Counted from the first letter of the stretch, positions 1 to 9,627 are shown. The stretch is DNA of 32,429 nucleotides from an uncultured Bacteroidales bacterium (GCA_902798425.1 CADBWR010000041.1:1-32429); one strand, 5' to 3'. The notes: generated from the letters alone by a model not told the origin. Made by a program: numbers and translations.

Positions 1-495
1 GCAGAGCACATTATCCAGCATGCGGACTTGTGGAACAATAACGTGGAGTATATCGAGCAGGAAACCAACTGGCCGCGTCCGGCTGTGTTCGTCGAGTTCC
101 GGCCTATCCTGTGGGAGCGTATGACCACTCGCGGAGCCAACGGGTACCAGGCACGTGCAGAAGTTCGTCTGCACATCGTCACCGACTGGAAAGGTGGCGC
201 ATCGTCAGAGTATAGCAACGAAATGCGACTGCAGAGCATTGAAGATCTGGATCTGAGTGAGCAGATACATACTGTCATGCTTGGGCTGCATGGCGACCAT
301 TTCGGTGATGTGGAGATACAGGCTACTCTGACGAACCACAACCATGAGGAGCTGATAGAGAATGTCGAGGTCTACAATGTTACCTTCGTGCGTTCTATCG
401 AGAAAAAGACGCAGAGGATTCGGGTTCCAATGGATGCTAAGTTAGTGTCGCCCGGAGGTCAGGAAACGGAGGTCGTAGGGCCTGAAATACCCTGA
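1..495 (+). CDS. Phage tail-completion/terminator-like protein, 5' end outside window
   Basis: The reading frame is open to the left edge; nine codons precede the first possible start (TTG at 28), so the gene is probably partial. The visible product is about 164 residues with no signal peptide or membrane segment. Its pattern, a VEF..I motif, then strands such as AEVRLHIVTDW, then a helix region and a closing block ending NVEVYNVTFVRS, resembles small tail-completion or tail-terminator proteins of Mu-like and siphophage tails. That family placement is a fold-style guess, not a firm match. A Mu gpF-like head gene 900 bp away supports a prophage origin. The stop is followed by a terminator hairpin at 523-561, so this gene probably ends a transcript. 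Confidence 0.55.
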   Translation, partial: AEHIIQHADLWNNNVEYIEQETNWPRPAVFVEFRPILWERMTTRGANGYQARAEVRLHIVTDWKGGASSEYSNEMRLQSIEDLDLSEQIHTVMLGLHGDHFGDVEIQATLTNHNHEELIENVEVYNVTFVRSIEKKTQRIRVPMDAKLVSPGGQETEVVGPEIP

Positions 496-522
496 GATTG
501 AACAAAAAAGGAACTTTTCGTT

Positions 523-561
523 AAAAAATCTGTGACTTTGTTTGTTAGTTGCAGATTTTTT
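523..561 (+). terminator. Rho-independent terminator of the phage gene, overlapping a promoter
   Basis: AAAAAATCTG (523-532) pairs perfectly with CAGATTTTTT (552-561), with a 19-nt loop and a T-tract. The loop contains the -33 element of the next promoter. Confidence 0.7.
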
Positions 562-571
562 TGTATTTTTG
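541..571 (+). promoter_or_regulatory. Bacteroidetes promoter for the 616-1295 cassette
   Basis: TTTG at 541-544 and TATTTTTG at 564-571 are separated by 19 bp, the spacing expected for the Bacteroidetes housekeeping sigma factor. Transcription should start near 577, giving a leader of about 40 nt before the ATG at 616. Confidence 0.7.
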
Positions 572-615
572 CAGCGAGTTCACAATAGAACGAGAATATC
601 GTAATAATCAATAAT

Positions 616-786
616 ATGACACCAACAACGACAACACCACATAGAACCGGAATCGTAACAGACCGCAAAGGTGTAACTTTTTCCTACCGTTCTCCTATTG
701 GAGAGCGGAAAGTAACTTTGTCCCATGCACTTATCGCACAAAGGGCAAATGAGTCCTACGCTCGTATTGTAAGTGGAAAGAAGTAA
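616..786 (+). CDS. Small basic protein of unknown function (56 aa)
   Basis: ATG at 616 opens a 56-codon frame ending in TAA at 784-786. The stop overlaps the ATG of the next gene (TAATG), which suggests translational coupling. The product has a threonine-rich start (TPTTTTP), a strand-like stretch GIVTDRKGVTFSYRSPIGE, and a helical end rich in A, R and K. No known family is recognised. A good promoter lies 45 bp upstream and the coupled partner is a membrane protein. The two genes form a unit with its own promoter and terminator inside prophage DNA, as expected for a phage moron or accessory cassette. Confidence 0.6.
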   Translation: MTPTTTTPHRTGIVTDRKGVTFSYRSPIGERKVTLSHALIAQRANESYARIVSGKK

Positions 787-1295
787 TGGCCGAGAAGCAA
801 TACAATTTTATTTATAGCAAGCTCGTATCCAGTCAAGATGATGTGATTGGGTTGCTGGCATATAGCATCTACAAACGGCACAAAATTGAATTTATTGAGG
901 ACTTCAAGAAAAAGAAGGGAACCGCTCCTACTGACTCCGATATCGAAAGTTTCATTATGTCCTCAGTAACGGAGAGTCAACTTGCGAAGTATAAAGAGAG
1001 TGCAGCTGCTATTTTAGGAGAGAATGTCGCGAGTGCTGTGAGAGATGAGCTAAACAATATCAACTTTGACTTTCAAAAGTCTGTTGAGCCAGTTGTAAAG
1101 AAGCACACATATTCAGCAGGAAAAACTATATTTCTTAATGTTATAGCTTCCTTTATTTTCTCACTTATACTTGTAGTCGTATTTATGCTTGGCTATACAA
1201 CAGAAAGCGGCCTCAGGAAAAAGACAAAAGCGGTTATAGAGACTATTCAGGACGCTCAGACTGAGCAAATAAGCGATTCTACTCAAATAAAATAG
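786..1295 (+). CDS. Single-pass membrane protein of unknown function (169 aa)
   Basis: The start overlaps the previous stop (TAATG), so translation is probably coupled. Residues 1-110 are charged and helical, beginning with a region around YSKLVSSQDDVIGLLAYSIYKRHKIEF. One strong hydrophobic segment, about residues 114-138 (IFLNVIASFIFSLILVVVFM), is the only membrane span. The short C-terminus of about 30 residues is polar. There is no signal peptide, so the large N-terminal domain is probably cytoplasmic and membrane-anchored. No family is recognised with certainty. A role in protecting the host cell or in superinfection exclusion would fit a prophage cassette, but that is speculation. A terminator follows at once. 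Confidence 0.7.
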   Translation: MAEKQYNFIYSKLVSSQDDVIGLLAYSIYKRHKIEFIEDFKKKKGTAPTDSDIESFIMSSVTESQLAKYKESAAAILGENVASAVRDELNNINFDFQKSVEPVVKKHTYSAGKTIFLNVIASFIFSLILVVVFMLGYTTESGLRKKTKAVIETIQDAQTEQISDSTQIK

Positions 1296-1296
1296 A

Positions 1297-1334
1297 AAAA
1301 AATCCGCAAAAAGTTTGGAGGTTGCGGATTTTTT
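1297..1334 (+). terminator. Rho-independent terminator of the 616-1295 cassette
   Basis: A 13-bp perfect stem joins AAAAAATCCGCAA (1297-1309) to TTGCGGATTTTTT (1322-1334), ending in a T-run. As at 523-561, the loop holds the -33 TTTG of the next promoter. Confidence 0.8.
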
Positions 1335-1344
1335 TGTATCTTTG
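1314..1344 (+). promoter_or_regulatory. Bacteroidetes promoter upstream of a small RNA candidate
   Basis: TTTG (1314-1317), 19 bp, TATCTTTG (1337-1344). The predicted start is near 1350, exactly where a strong hairpin begins. No open reading frame of credible size follows on this strand. Confidence 0.7.
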
Positions 1345-1348
1345 CGGC

Positions 1349-1416
1349 GTGAGGGATGGGTAAACCTTCAGAGACCCGCTCTCATTCCAGCCAAGTTAAA
1401 TGCTTGGCTTTTTTAT
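1349..1416 (+). ncRNA. Candidate small structured RNA
   Basis: A promoter at 1314-1344 is followed by a hairpin whose arms are 1349-1361 and 1374-1385: 12 pairs with one bulged A, G-U pairs included, and a 12-nt loop. A second hairpin, AGCCAAG (1389-1395) with CTTGGCT (1403-1409), ends in a T-run to about 1414. The predicted transcript of about 65 nt has no credible coding capacity. Its end overlaps the 3' end of the opposite-strand head-protein gene (stop at 1396-1398), so it could also act as an antisense or terminator RNA for that gene. No known RNA family is recognised. Confidence 0.5.
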
Positions 1417-2358
1417 TTGGATAATCTTATCGCCGTGAATGCAATAAATCAAATCAAACAATTTATATTGTGGAGTACCCCTGAGACCATTGAACTTTGA
1501 AAGGCCAATATTGAACTCACCAATATCAAAATTGTCATTAGGGAAGTATATAACGGCAATCTTCGTATCAGGTTTTGAAGCACAGTGCTTGAGTGCATTT
1601 CTTATGTTGTTTGACGTAGCTGTCTCTGCACCGGCTATTTCAAATGGCAAGCCATCCCATAACCCCTCACAGCTCTTATGCTTATATATGTCTTGGGGCT
1701 CCTCACCAAATACAACAGAATGGCCGCTACGAAATCCAGCATCCTGAACATCGGTCTCATACCAACCTTTCTTTCCATCAAACTTGTGCCCTACGTGTGT
1801 AGCCTTAACTCCACCGCTTTCCTCATGGAAACCTACATCCTTGTAGTCGGAGGCATTTAATAACCGATTGTATTCTGCCTTGTTTTTGTCCCTATTGACG
1901 GAACGTAACAATCGACATGCCTCGCATAGTTCGTTTTCCGGCACGAATGCCAGGTTAAGTTTGCCTTTGGCGATATCGCAGTCACGACAACGCTTGATGG
2001 TGTACGGGTTGTAGTCAGGGAACGTCTTCTGCTCCATACCAGCATTAAACTGGAAGATGCCTTTGGTGTCCTTTCCTGTGGCCTGTGCTCCCCGTTGCAT
2101 GGCCTCATCGCGTGGGGTGGTCGGATACTTGGTCTTGCGAACCTGTACGACTGTGCAGCGGCAGTTCCAGCCGTTGGGTGGGTAGTATGTCTGCCAGAAC
2201 GGATCACTTGGCGGCAACGTCACACCATTAAGTGCAGCGTGTTCCGGGCGTACCTTGCTATCACCAGCCGTGCGGTACTGGAGGTTGTAGCGGTCGCCGT
2301 CCTGTTCTATCTGCTCCCACTTGCCAGCCATTTCAGCCGATGACTGCACGAAGTTGTA
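1396..2358 (-). pseudogene. Mu gpF-like minor head protein, N-terminally truncated, with toxin-like C-terminal domain
   Basis: The remaining 320 codons begin with the C-terminal half of the Phage_Mu_F head-morphogenesis domain. Its signature is visible: YRTAGDSKVRPEHAALNG, then LPPSDPFW, then the PPNGWNCRC zinc-like loop. A CRDC/CEAC cysteine region follows, then a domain of about 150 residues with KSCEGLWDGLPFEI and a terminal IYCIHGDK that looks like the nuclease toxin tails often fused to phage head proteins. Upstream of GTG 2349 the family-like residues Y-N-F continue to 2358, where an in-frame TAG stops the frame. The N-terminal domain expected in the family is absent. The break lies about 20 bp from the CRISPR array. 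Family match is strong; toxin function is inferred. Confidence 0.7.
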
Positions 2359-2379
2359 CTAAAGAAAATGCCTTAAATA

Positions 2380-3884
2380 GTTGTGATTTGCTAAAAAATT
2401 AGTATCTTTGCAGAGGCATAAACACTAGGAGTGGAAGCAGGCACAGCCACTGAAGGGTTGTGATTTGCTAAAAAATTAGTATCTTTGCAGAGGCATAAAC
2501 ACTGCACCATTTGGAACACATCAGGGAGGAGGTGTTGTGATTTGCTAAAAAATTAGTATCTTTGCAGAGGCATAAACACTCCCCGTGCCGTTCATCTCGT
2601 ACAGCGCGAGGTTGTGATTTGCTAAAAAATTAGTATCTTTGCAGAGGCATAAACACTCGCGAGTACCGCCGTCGGTTCCGCGAGGCAGTTGTGATTTGCT
2701 AAAAAATTAGTATCTTTGCAGAGGCATAAACACTGGCGGTCTTGCCTACCTCGCTCTGATTCAGGTTGTGATTTGCTAAAAAATTAGTATCTTTGCAGAG
2801 GCATAAACACTTTATAGATAATTAAGCGTCAGGGTGGTGTGTTGTGATTTGCTAAAAAATTAGTATCTTTGCAGAGGCATAAACACTGTGGACAAATCAA
2901 CATCAAGAGGTCAAGAAGTTGTGATTTGCTAAAAAATTAGTATCTTTGCAGAGGCATAAACACTATACGAGTATGAACAAGAATGAAAAATGGGTTGTGA
3001 TTTGCTAAAAAATTAGTATCTTTGCAGAGGCATAAACACTTACGACCGGTAAGCTCATCGTGTCATTTGTGTTGTGATTTGCTAAAAAATTAGTATCTTT
3101 GCAGAGGCATAAACACTTGCTGACGAAAGACTTTAATATGTGGGTGTGTTGTGATTTGCTAAAAAATTAGTATCTTTGCAGAGGCATAAACACTTGTTCT
3201 GAAAGTAGTTGCCGTGGGCGGACTGTTGTGATTTGCTAAAAAATTAGTATCTTTGCAGAGGCATAAACACTCCCGCAAGCTGATAGGCTTCAAGGACTAC
3301 GGTTGTGATTTGCTAAAAAATTAGTATCTTTGCAGAGGCATAAACACTACCCACGCATCAGTATTCAGCGGGATAGGTGTTGTGATTTGCTAAAAAATTA
3401 GTATCTTTGCAGAGGCATAAACACTCACATTCGTCAGGCGTCGCTCAACTGGACGGTTGTGATTTGCTAAAAAATTAGTATCTTTGCAGAGGCATAAACA
3501 CTTCACTGGATGATTCACTACAACGGCGCACGGTTGTGATTTGCTAAAAAATTAGTATCTTTGCAGAGGCATAAACACTTTTCTTAGAAAGGGTTTAGTC
3601 GCGGGCTAGTTGTGATTTGCTAAAAAATTAGTATCTTTGCAGAGGCATAAACACTGATGGGTTACTAGAGTTCAAAAGGAGTCTGTTGTGATTTGCTAAA
3701 AAATTAGTATCTTTGCAGAGGCATAAACACTGAAACGTGATAAATTCACGTCCATCCTTGTGTTGTGATTTGCTAAAAAATTAGTATCTTTGCAGAGGCA
3801 TAAACACTGCCCTAATGTCGGCTGTCGCTATTGCTCCGTTGTGATTTGCTAAAAAATTAGTATCTTTGCAGAGGCATAAACACT
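2380..3884 (+). CRISPR. Type II-C CRISPR array: 20 repeats, 19 spacers
   Basis: Twenty 47-bp repeats, identical by eye, start with GTTGTGATTTGC and end with GGCATAAACACT. Fourteen spacers are 30 nt and five are 29 nt (those at 2812, 2965, 3580, 3656 and 3809). The plus strand is the crRNA sense: repeat positions 1-24 are complementary to the tracrRNA anti-repeat at 9632-9654. Positions 24-31 of each repeat read TATCTTTG, a perfect Bacteroidetes -7 box, with GTTG (3 of 4 to TTTG) 19 bp upstream at positions 1-4. There is no degenerate terminal repeat, so the sequence alone does not show which end is the leader. No spacer was seen to match DNA elsewhere in the window. Confidence 0.97.
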
Positions 3885-3955
3885 ACGATTGAGAAAAGTT
3901 GTTGAATGCCAGAAAGTTGCAAAGGAAATTAGAAAAGAAAAAATGCCACTGCAAG

Positions 3956-3993
3956 AAAGGCGGATTCCACGATCAGAATGGAATTCGCCTTTT
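3956..3993 (+). terminator. Terminator between the array and cas2, possibly bidirectional
   Basis: A 14-bp stem with one G-T pair (3956-3969 with 3979-3992) and a 9-nt loop ends in TTTT on the plus strand. It would stop array transcription before it runs antisense into cas2. In the other direction the arm is followed by a weaker T-rich stretch, so it may also end the cas9-cas1-cas2 transcript. The rest of 3885-4077 is A-rich with no gene. Confidence 0.75.
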
Positions 3994-4077
3994 CTAATAT
4001 TCGCATTCCTATTTCACCATTTTAGGCTTGAATGGCCACAATAAGGATTTAAATAATCTAAAGATTTGCCAAACATT

Positions 4078-5348
<1,271 letters not shown>

Positions 5349-5351
5349 AGG

Positions 5352-8300
5352 CTAATAATCTCCAACTGCAATGATATTTCCGAGATGATTTAAACGTACC
5401 TTCACTATCCCATCTAAATCTTGAATGGATCTTATGCGCTTCCAGGTAATGTCACGTAAAGCGTTATCAGATTCAACAGTTGTTTCCAAATGATGTCGGA
5501 ATACATAATCACCAGTTGTAAATTTTTGAACACGATACAGATTCGGACTTATTATGCTCCAATTGTTAGCATTTTGAAGGTCTGTTTCTTGTGGATTGAA
5601 ACCTGTCTTGTCATTAGGAAATACAAAAAACTCATTTTGTTTCATAGAGAACAAGAACTCCCAACCATCAGAATGTCTAAATAGCTTGTCAACAATTGGA
5701 TAGCCGAGAATAGCTCTTGTTGTTGCCTCAAAAAAAGAAACAACGTGTTCTTGCAGTTTCCCTTCTGCATCCTTAAATACCGCCACATGATGATTGTTGC
5801 CAGTATTCACATAGTCGTTAGGAATAGGATTCCCGTTTTCGTCTTTCATGATATTACCCATAATATCCCTCTTGATCCTGACGGGTTCACCGTTAGCTAT
5901 TCCTCTAATCTTCACTCTCTTGATGGCTATACCCTTTTCTTGATTTAACCAAATTGGATTCTCATCGAGGTTTGAAAATGCTTTCGCTGCATCACCATTA
6001 AATTCATCAAGACGAACTTGGAGAATTGCACGTACCTTGTTGTCAATGACCTTATCCAGTTTTAGATCCTTGTCTACGGCTTTCTTGATGGTGAATACGT
6101 CCACGATTTTATATAGCTTCACCTTGAGAGGTACAGCATAAGAATGGTCGGCATTCAGCCAAATAGGATTCTTCTCTAAGCTGTTCTTTCCTGTAAATGC
6201 TTTCTTCGGATCATTATCGTATTCGGCCAAACGTTTCAGTAAAGCTTCTCGATACTTTTGACTAGATACACGAAGGATGACATCTTCTGTAAACTTGCTG
6301 TCAACTTTCCTGTATTCAGCCTCAAAATTATGAATCTTGCCATAGACGGTTTCATTATGTAAAGCACCACGAGGTGTTAACTGCACTTTTTTGAGAATAC
6401 CATCTTTGGTTTTGGACTTATTAATGTTCTTTGTTACGACCTTGTTTTTTGCTTTAATAGATACCAAGATGCTTTCAAGGTGTTTCTTAGCTTCAGCTCT
6501 GAATATATCTAATGGCATCGGGGAGTTAAATACAAGCTTATGGTCACGCTCGTCTCTATGGAGTTCTTTCTGTTCTATTCCATAAATGCTACTTGACTTG
6601 TCACTGCGAGCATTAATGTTGCTGAGGTACTGAACAATACTGGGCTTAGTAAATGCAATAGTAAGAGCGTCCATAGCGTGATGGCGATGATCATTGCGCT
6701 TAGTCCAGTCTTTGATACGTTTTACGATATTACCATTCTTGTCAGTATATTGTTCGGTTAATCCTAAGGCATCGTATTTCTCCCAGTTCAACTCTTGCAT
6801 AATGTTTACTAGCTGCCAATCTTCACGTAGTCGCTTCGTCACAGAACCTGTTGTAGTCACGACAATAGGCACCATGTCTTCTAATATTTCACGCGCTTTC
6901 CTTGCAATATATTGTGAATCACGGAGTTCTCTTTTTAAAAAGTCAGAGGGAATGTCCGCTTCTCTTGCCATTAGATTATTGCGTTTGGTCTTTGATATAA
7001 TATGTTGTGAATATAATTCTTCCACGCGGCTTTCGTATTTAGCCAGATAGTCTTCGTCATATTTATCTGCGACATAATCATAGGCAGTTTTGTCGCCTTT
7101 TTCAATATTTATATCACGGGCTTCAAGCGTTTTGTTTGAGAATGAGTCATCAAATAGGCGTGCCTTGGGTAAGATGTGCTCAATGTCGAATCGTTTACTG
7201 AATAGTTCTTCTCTCGGGATATAGGTGTTAGAATAGAGAGTTTTATAACCATTCATTTTGAGCTCCTTGTAGAGCCTATAACGAATAAGGTCATTTTTAG
7301 AAACGTATTGAATATGAAATTCTTCTTCTAGTTCCTTTCGCAACTTGTCGTATTCTGCTGTCGTTTTTCTGATGGCCTCGTCCAGTTCCTTTCGTTCCTC
7401 TTGACTCTTTTTCAAATTACGAGCCAATTCGATTCGGATTTCATCAGGTTTACCATAGGTCTTAACAATATCGTTGATGACGTTAATCATTTGGTTCAGA
7501 ATCTTCTCTACCACAGGGTTGCGCAGACTATTGCGTTTCAATTGCTCTAGCTGCGTTTTGTAGATTTTGTTGGCAAGTTCTTCTTTGGTTAATGAACGGG
7601 CAGAGTGTGTTCCATATATTTTCTCACAAGCTGCACTATATTCATACCCTCTCATCATGTGAGGTAGCAACTTACGTATTGCTTTCGTACTCAAACTTCC
7701 GTAATCTGTTGATAACGAGACGTTACTTAGAATCGTTGCGTATTCTTTTTCAAAGCCACAGATTTCCTGAATCTTTTTTAGAAGTGCTTCATTACCTGTA
7801 TTGGAATTGTCTCCCACATAAGAATATAGCAAATGCCATAGTCTGTAAGCAGGTTGCTTTTCGAGCGCTTTCCCTTCTAATTGTGGGTCGAATAAAAGAA
7901 AATCAGTCTTGTAACCTAATCCTTCAAAGATTTCTGAAGTCAAGGATAATACCTTGTCTGTTGACATGTTGGCAAAATCATATTCACCATTTCCTGTAAG
8001 GCTGATAATGTCTTGATATGCTTTGAAGAGGGCTGCCATTGTTCTGTTTCCTTCAATCTCCTTATAATTAAGGTCAAGATCTTTAGCATCACCAAATAAT
8101 AGTTTAAGGACTTCTTTCTTGCTCATCTTTTCTCTGATAGACAATTCGTGATATAAGATGTCCTTTTCTTCTTGATTAAGATACCTTTGTAGTGTACCAA
8201 TCTCTGTGTCATCAAAGAGAGATAACTGCACTTTCTCTCTTTGAATTTTTTTGCGCTTGTGGTTTGTTAAAAATACTTCAATATTATTCAGTGTCTGCCA

Positions 8301-9539
8301 TATTTTGAATTCCTGAAATATGGGAGATGATTTGGGACAAACCTTACTGCCGATTAGTATCTTTTTTCTTTTCCCATCAATGGTAACTTCTCTCTCCTCA
8401 TGCTCAAACTCACAATAGCTAACAAGATTCTTGCAACTCTTCAAGTCGCGCTGATAGAAGATAATTATGTCGCGGATTTCTTTTTTGAGTTCTGTGGTAA
8501 GTTCTGGATGATACAGAGACTGTTTTTCCCAGATGGTTTCAAACTCATCCATATAATCCTGACGATAGAAAATAATATTGGTCAAACTGTTGTTAGGATT
8601 CTCATCCAGTCGTTGCATCAGGTATTGACCTATTGTCTGATGGTTGAAGTAGAGTTCTTTGCTCCTGTCGCTTATCATAGCTAGACGTTTGCTGGAGTTG
8701 TTGATAGCTCCGTTGATATCTGCTAAAATATAAGCAACTTCCTCAATATCCATTTGGCGTTTTAAGGCCTCCGTTCGCCATGTGAGTGATTGAAGATATC
8801 CTTCCTTACCACTATTCTTAGCTGTGTAAATCTGATAGACTCCATAGAATGCACCAGATGTCTGAGTCTTATTGAATCCATGAATAGACGATTTGAAATC
8901 GTTAGTCAGGATGTTGGGGTAGAAAGCTGATTGTACTTCCCATATCTTATCAAACTCCGCCTGAAGGTCTGAACGATAGAAAATTGGTCTATTTTTCTTA
9001 CCTTTCTTATATAGGTATAGCAGAAGTTGTCCGGGAGTTAGATTCTCTTCGTAGAGTCTCTTGGCAATCTCCATGCCGTCAATCAGTTCGCCTTCTTCAC
9101 CATCTTTTACTTTGCGACTGCTCTTATAGCCTCGTTTTTTGTTTATCATCAGCAAAACTCGGGCGAAATCTTCTAAAGAAATTTCTTCCGTTACAGCCTT
9201 TGCTCTTGCTCTGTAAGTTTGGAATGTAGTTTTATTCCCTTGTTCGAACAGTGGTGTTTCTTCTGTTATGATATGATGCTCTAATAGGCATTCAATCAAG
9301 TTCTTTCTGCGCAGTTTATAGCGCTGAAGGTTTCGATGCATACTACGCTTCAAGCGCCTGTCAGCATTTGTAGTTATTGATTTGCCTTTCTCGAAGTTTG
9401 TCTTTTCGTCAACGGTTAAGGGATTTACTCTAACTCCTAATCGGATGATTTCCGACTTCTCCTTATCATTCTCTTTTTCATTGACAAGTGCCCATCCAAT
9501 ACTAGTGGTTCCTAAGTCAAGACCTAATATCTTTTTCAT
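5352..9539 (-). CDS. cas9: Type II-C CRISPR effector nuclease Cas9 (1395 aa)
   Basis: Cas9 is the RNA-guided DNA-cutting effector that uses crRNA and tracrRNA. Domain order is complete: RuvC-I with Asp8 (ILGLDLGTTSIGWA), an arginine-rich bridge helix (about 55-80), a helical recognition lobe, RuvC-II with Glu704 (IRIELARN), HNH with Glu787-His788 and Asn811 (FDIEHILPKA), RuvC-III with His954 and Asp957 (HRHHAMDA), then a long C-terminal PAM-interacting region. All catalytic residues are present, so the protein should be active. The size is at the large end of II-C and typical for Bacteroidetes. Two internal duplications are visible: IFYR.D...EF..IW..QS at about 186 and 323, and ENPIWLN blocks at about 1122 and 1192. 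It is the first gene of the operon and divergent from tracrRNA. Confidence 0.98.
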   Translation of the reverse strand: MKKILGLDLGTTSIGWALVNEKENDKEKSEIIRLGVRVNPLTVDEKTNFEKGKSITTNADRRLKRSMHRNLQRYKLRRKNLIECLLEHHIITEETPLFEQGNKTTFQTYRARAKAVTEEISLEDFARVLLMINKKRGYKSSRKVKDGEEGELIDGMEIAKRLYEENLTPGQLLLYLYKKGKKNRPIFYRSDLQAEFDKIWEVQSAFYPNILTNDFKSSIHGFNKTQTSGAFYGVYQIYTAKNSGKEGYLQSLTWRTEALKRQMDIEEVAYILADINGAINNSSKRLAMISDRSKELYFNHQTIGQYLMQRLDENPNNSLTNIIFYRQDYMDEFETIWEKQSLYHPELTTELKKEIRDIIIFYQRDLKSCKNLVSYCEFEHEEREVTIDGKRKKILIGSKVCPKSSPIFQEFKIWQTLNNIEVFLTNHKRKKIQREKVQLSLFDDTEIGTLQRYLNQEEKDILYHELSIREKMSKKEVLKLLFGDAKDLDLNYKEIEGNRTMAALFKAYQDIISLTGNGEYDFANMSTDKVLSLTSEIFEGLGYKTDFLLFDPQLEGKALEKQPAYRLWHLLYSYVGDNSNTGNEALLKKIQEICGFEKEYATILSNVSLSTDYGSLSTKAIRKLLPHMMRGYEYSAACEKIYGTHSARSLTKEELANKIYKTQLEQLKRNSLRNPVVEKILNQMINVINDIVKTYGKPDEIRIELARNLKKSQEERKELDEAIRKTTAEYDKLRKELEEEFHIQYVSKNDLIRYRLYKELKMNGYKTLYSNTYIPREELFSKRFDIEHILPKARLFDDSFSNKTLEARDINIEKGDKTAYDYVADKYDEDYLAKYESRVEELYSQHIISKTKRNNLMAREADIPSDFLKRELRDSQYIARKAREILEDMVPIVVTTTGSVTKRLREDWQLVNIMQELNWEKYDALGLTEQYTDKNGNIVKRIKDWTKRNDHRHHAMDALTIAFTKPSIVQYLSNINARSDKSSSIYGIEQKELHRDERDHKLVFNSPMPLDIFRAEAKKHLESILVSIKAKNKVVTKNINKSKTKDGILKKVQLTPRGALHNETVYGKIHNFEAEYRKVDSKFTEDVILRVSSQKYREALLKRLAEYDNDPKKAFTGKNSLEKNPIWLNADHSYAVPLKVKLYKIVDVFTIKKAVDKDLKLDKVIDNKVRAILQVRLDEFNGDAAKAFSNLDENPIWLNQEKGIAIKRVKIRGIANGEPVRIKRDIMGNIMKDENGNPIPNDYVNTGNNHHVAVFKDAEGKLQEHVVSFFEATTRAILGYPIVDKLFRHSDGWEFLFSMKQNEFFVFPNDKTGFNPQETDLQNANNWSIISPNLYRVQKFTTGDYVFRHHLETTVESDNALRDITWKRIRSIQDLDGIVKVRLNHLGNIIAVGDY

Positions 9540-9569
9540 AATATTTTGCGTTTTTAATTATTTCTGCTA

Positions 9570-9577
9570 CAAAAATA
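9570..9577 (-). promoter_or_regulatory. Probable -7 box of the cas operon promoter
   Basis: Read leftward, 9577-9570 is TATTTTTG, about 31 bp before the cas9 ATG. No clear TTTG is found 19-20 bp further up, so the promoter may be weak. It lies back-to-back with the tracrRNA promoter. Confidence 0.45.
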
Positions 9578-9595
9578 CAAATTTCTTTTGAAACA

Positions 9596-9627
9596 TTTGG
9601 TACTATCAAAGAAAAAGTTTATCTTTG
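9596..9627 (+). promoter_or_regulatory. tracrRNA promoter
   Basis: TTTG (9596-9599), 20 bp, TATCTTTG (9620-9627), a full Bacteroidetes consensus. The predicted start, about 9633, is the first base region of the anti-repeat. Confidence 0.8.

Noticed and set aside
1490-1860. Rightward frames of 60-85 codons opposite the head-protein gene
   Set aside because: They are shadows of a reading frame with strong Mu gpF similarity and have no promoter-to-start logic.
2427-3837. Self-targeting spacers against the neighbouring prophage or other genes in the window
   Set aside because: I compared spacers by eye with the flanking genes and saw no match. A proper search against phage and host genomes is needed to settle targets.
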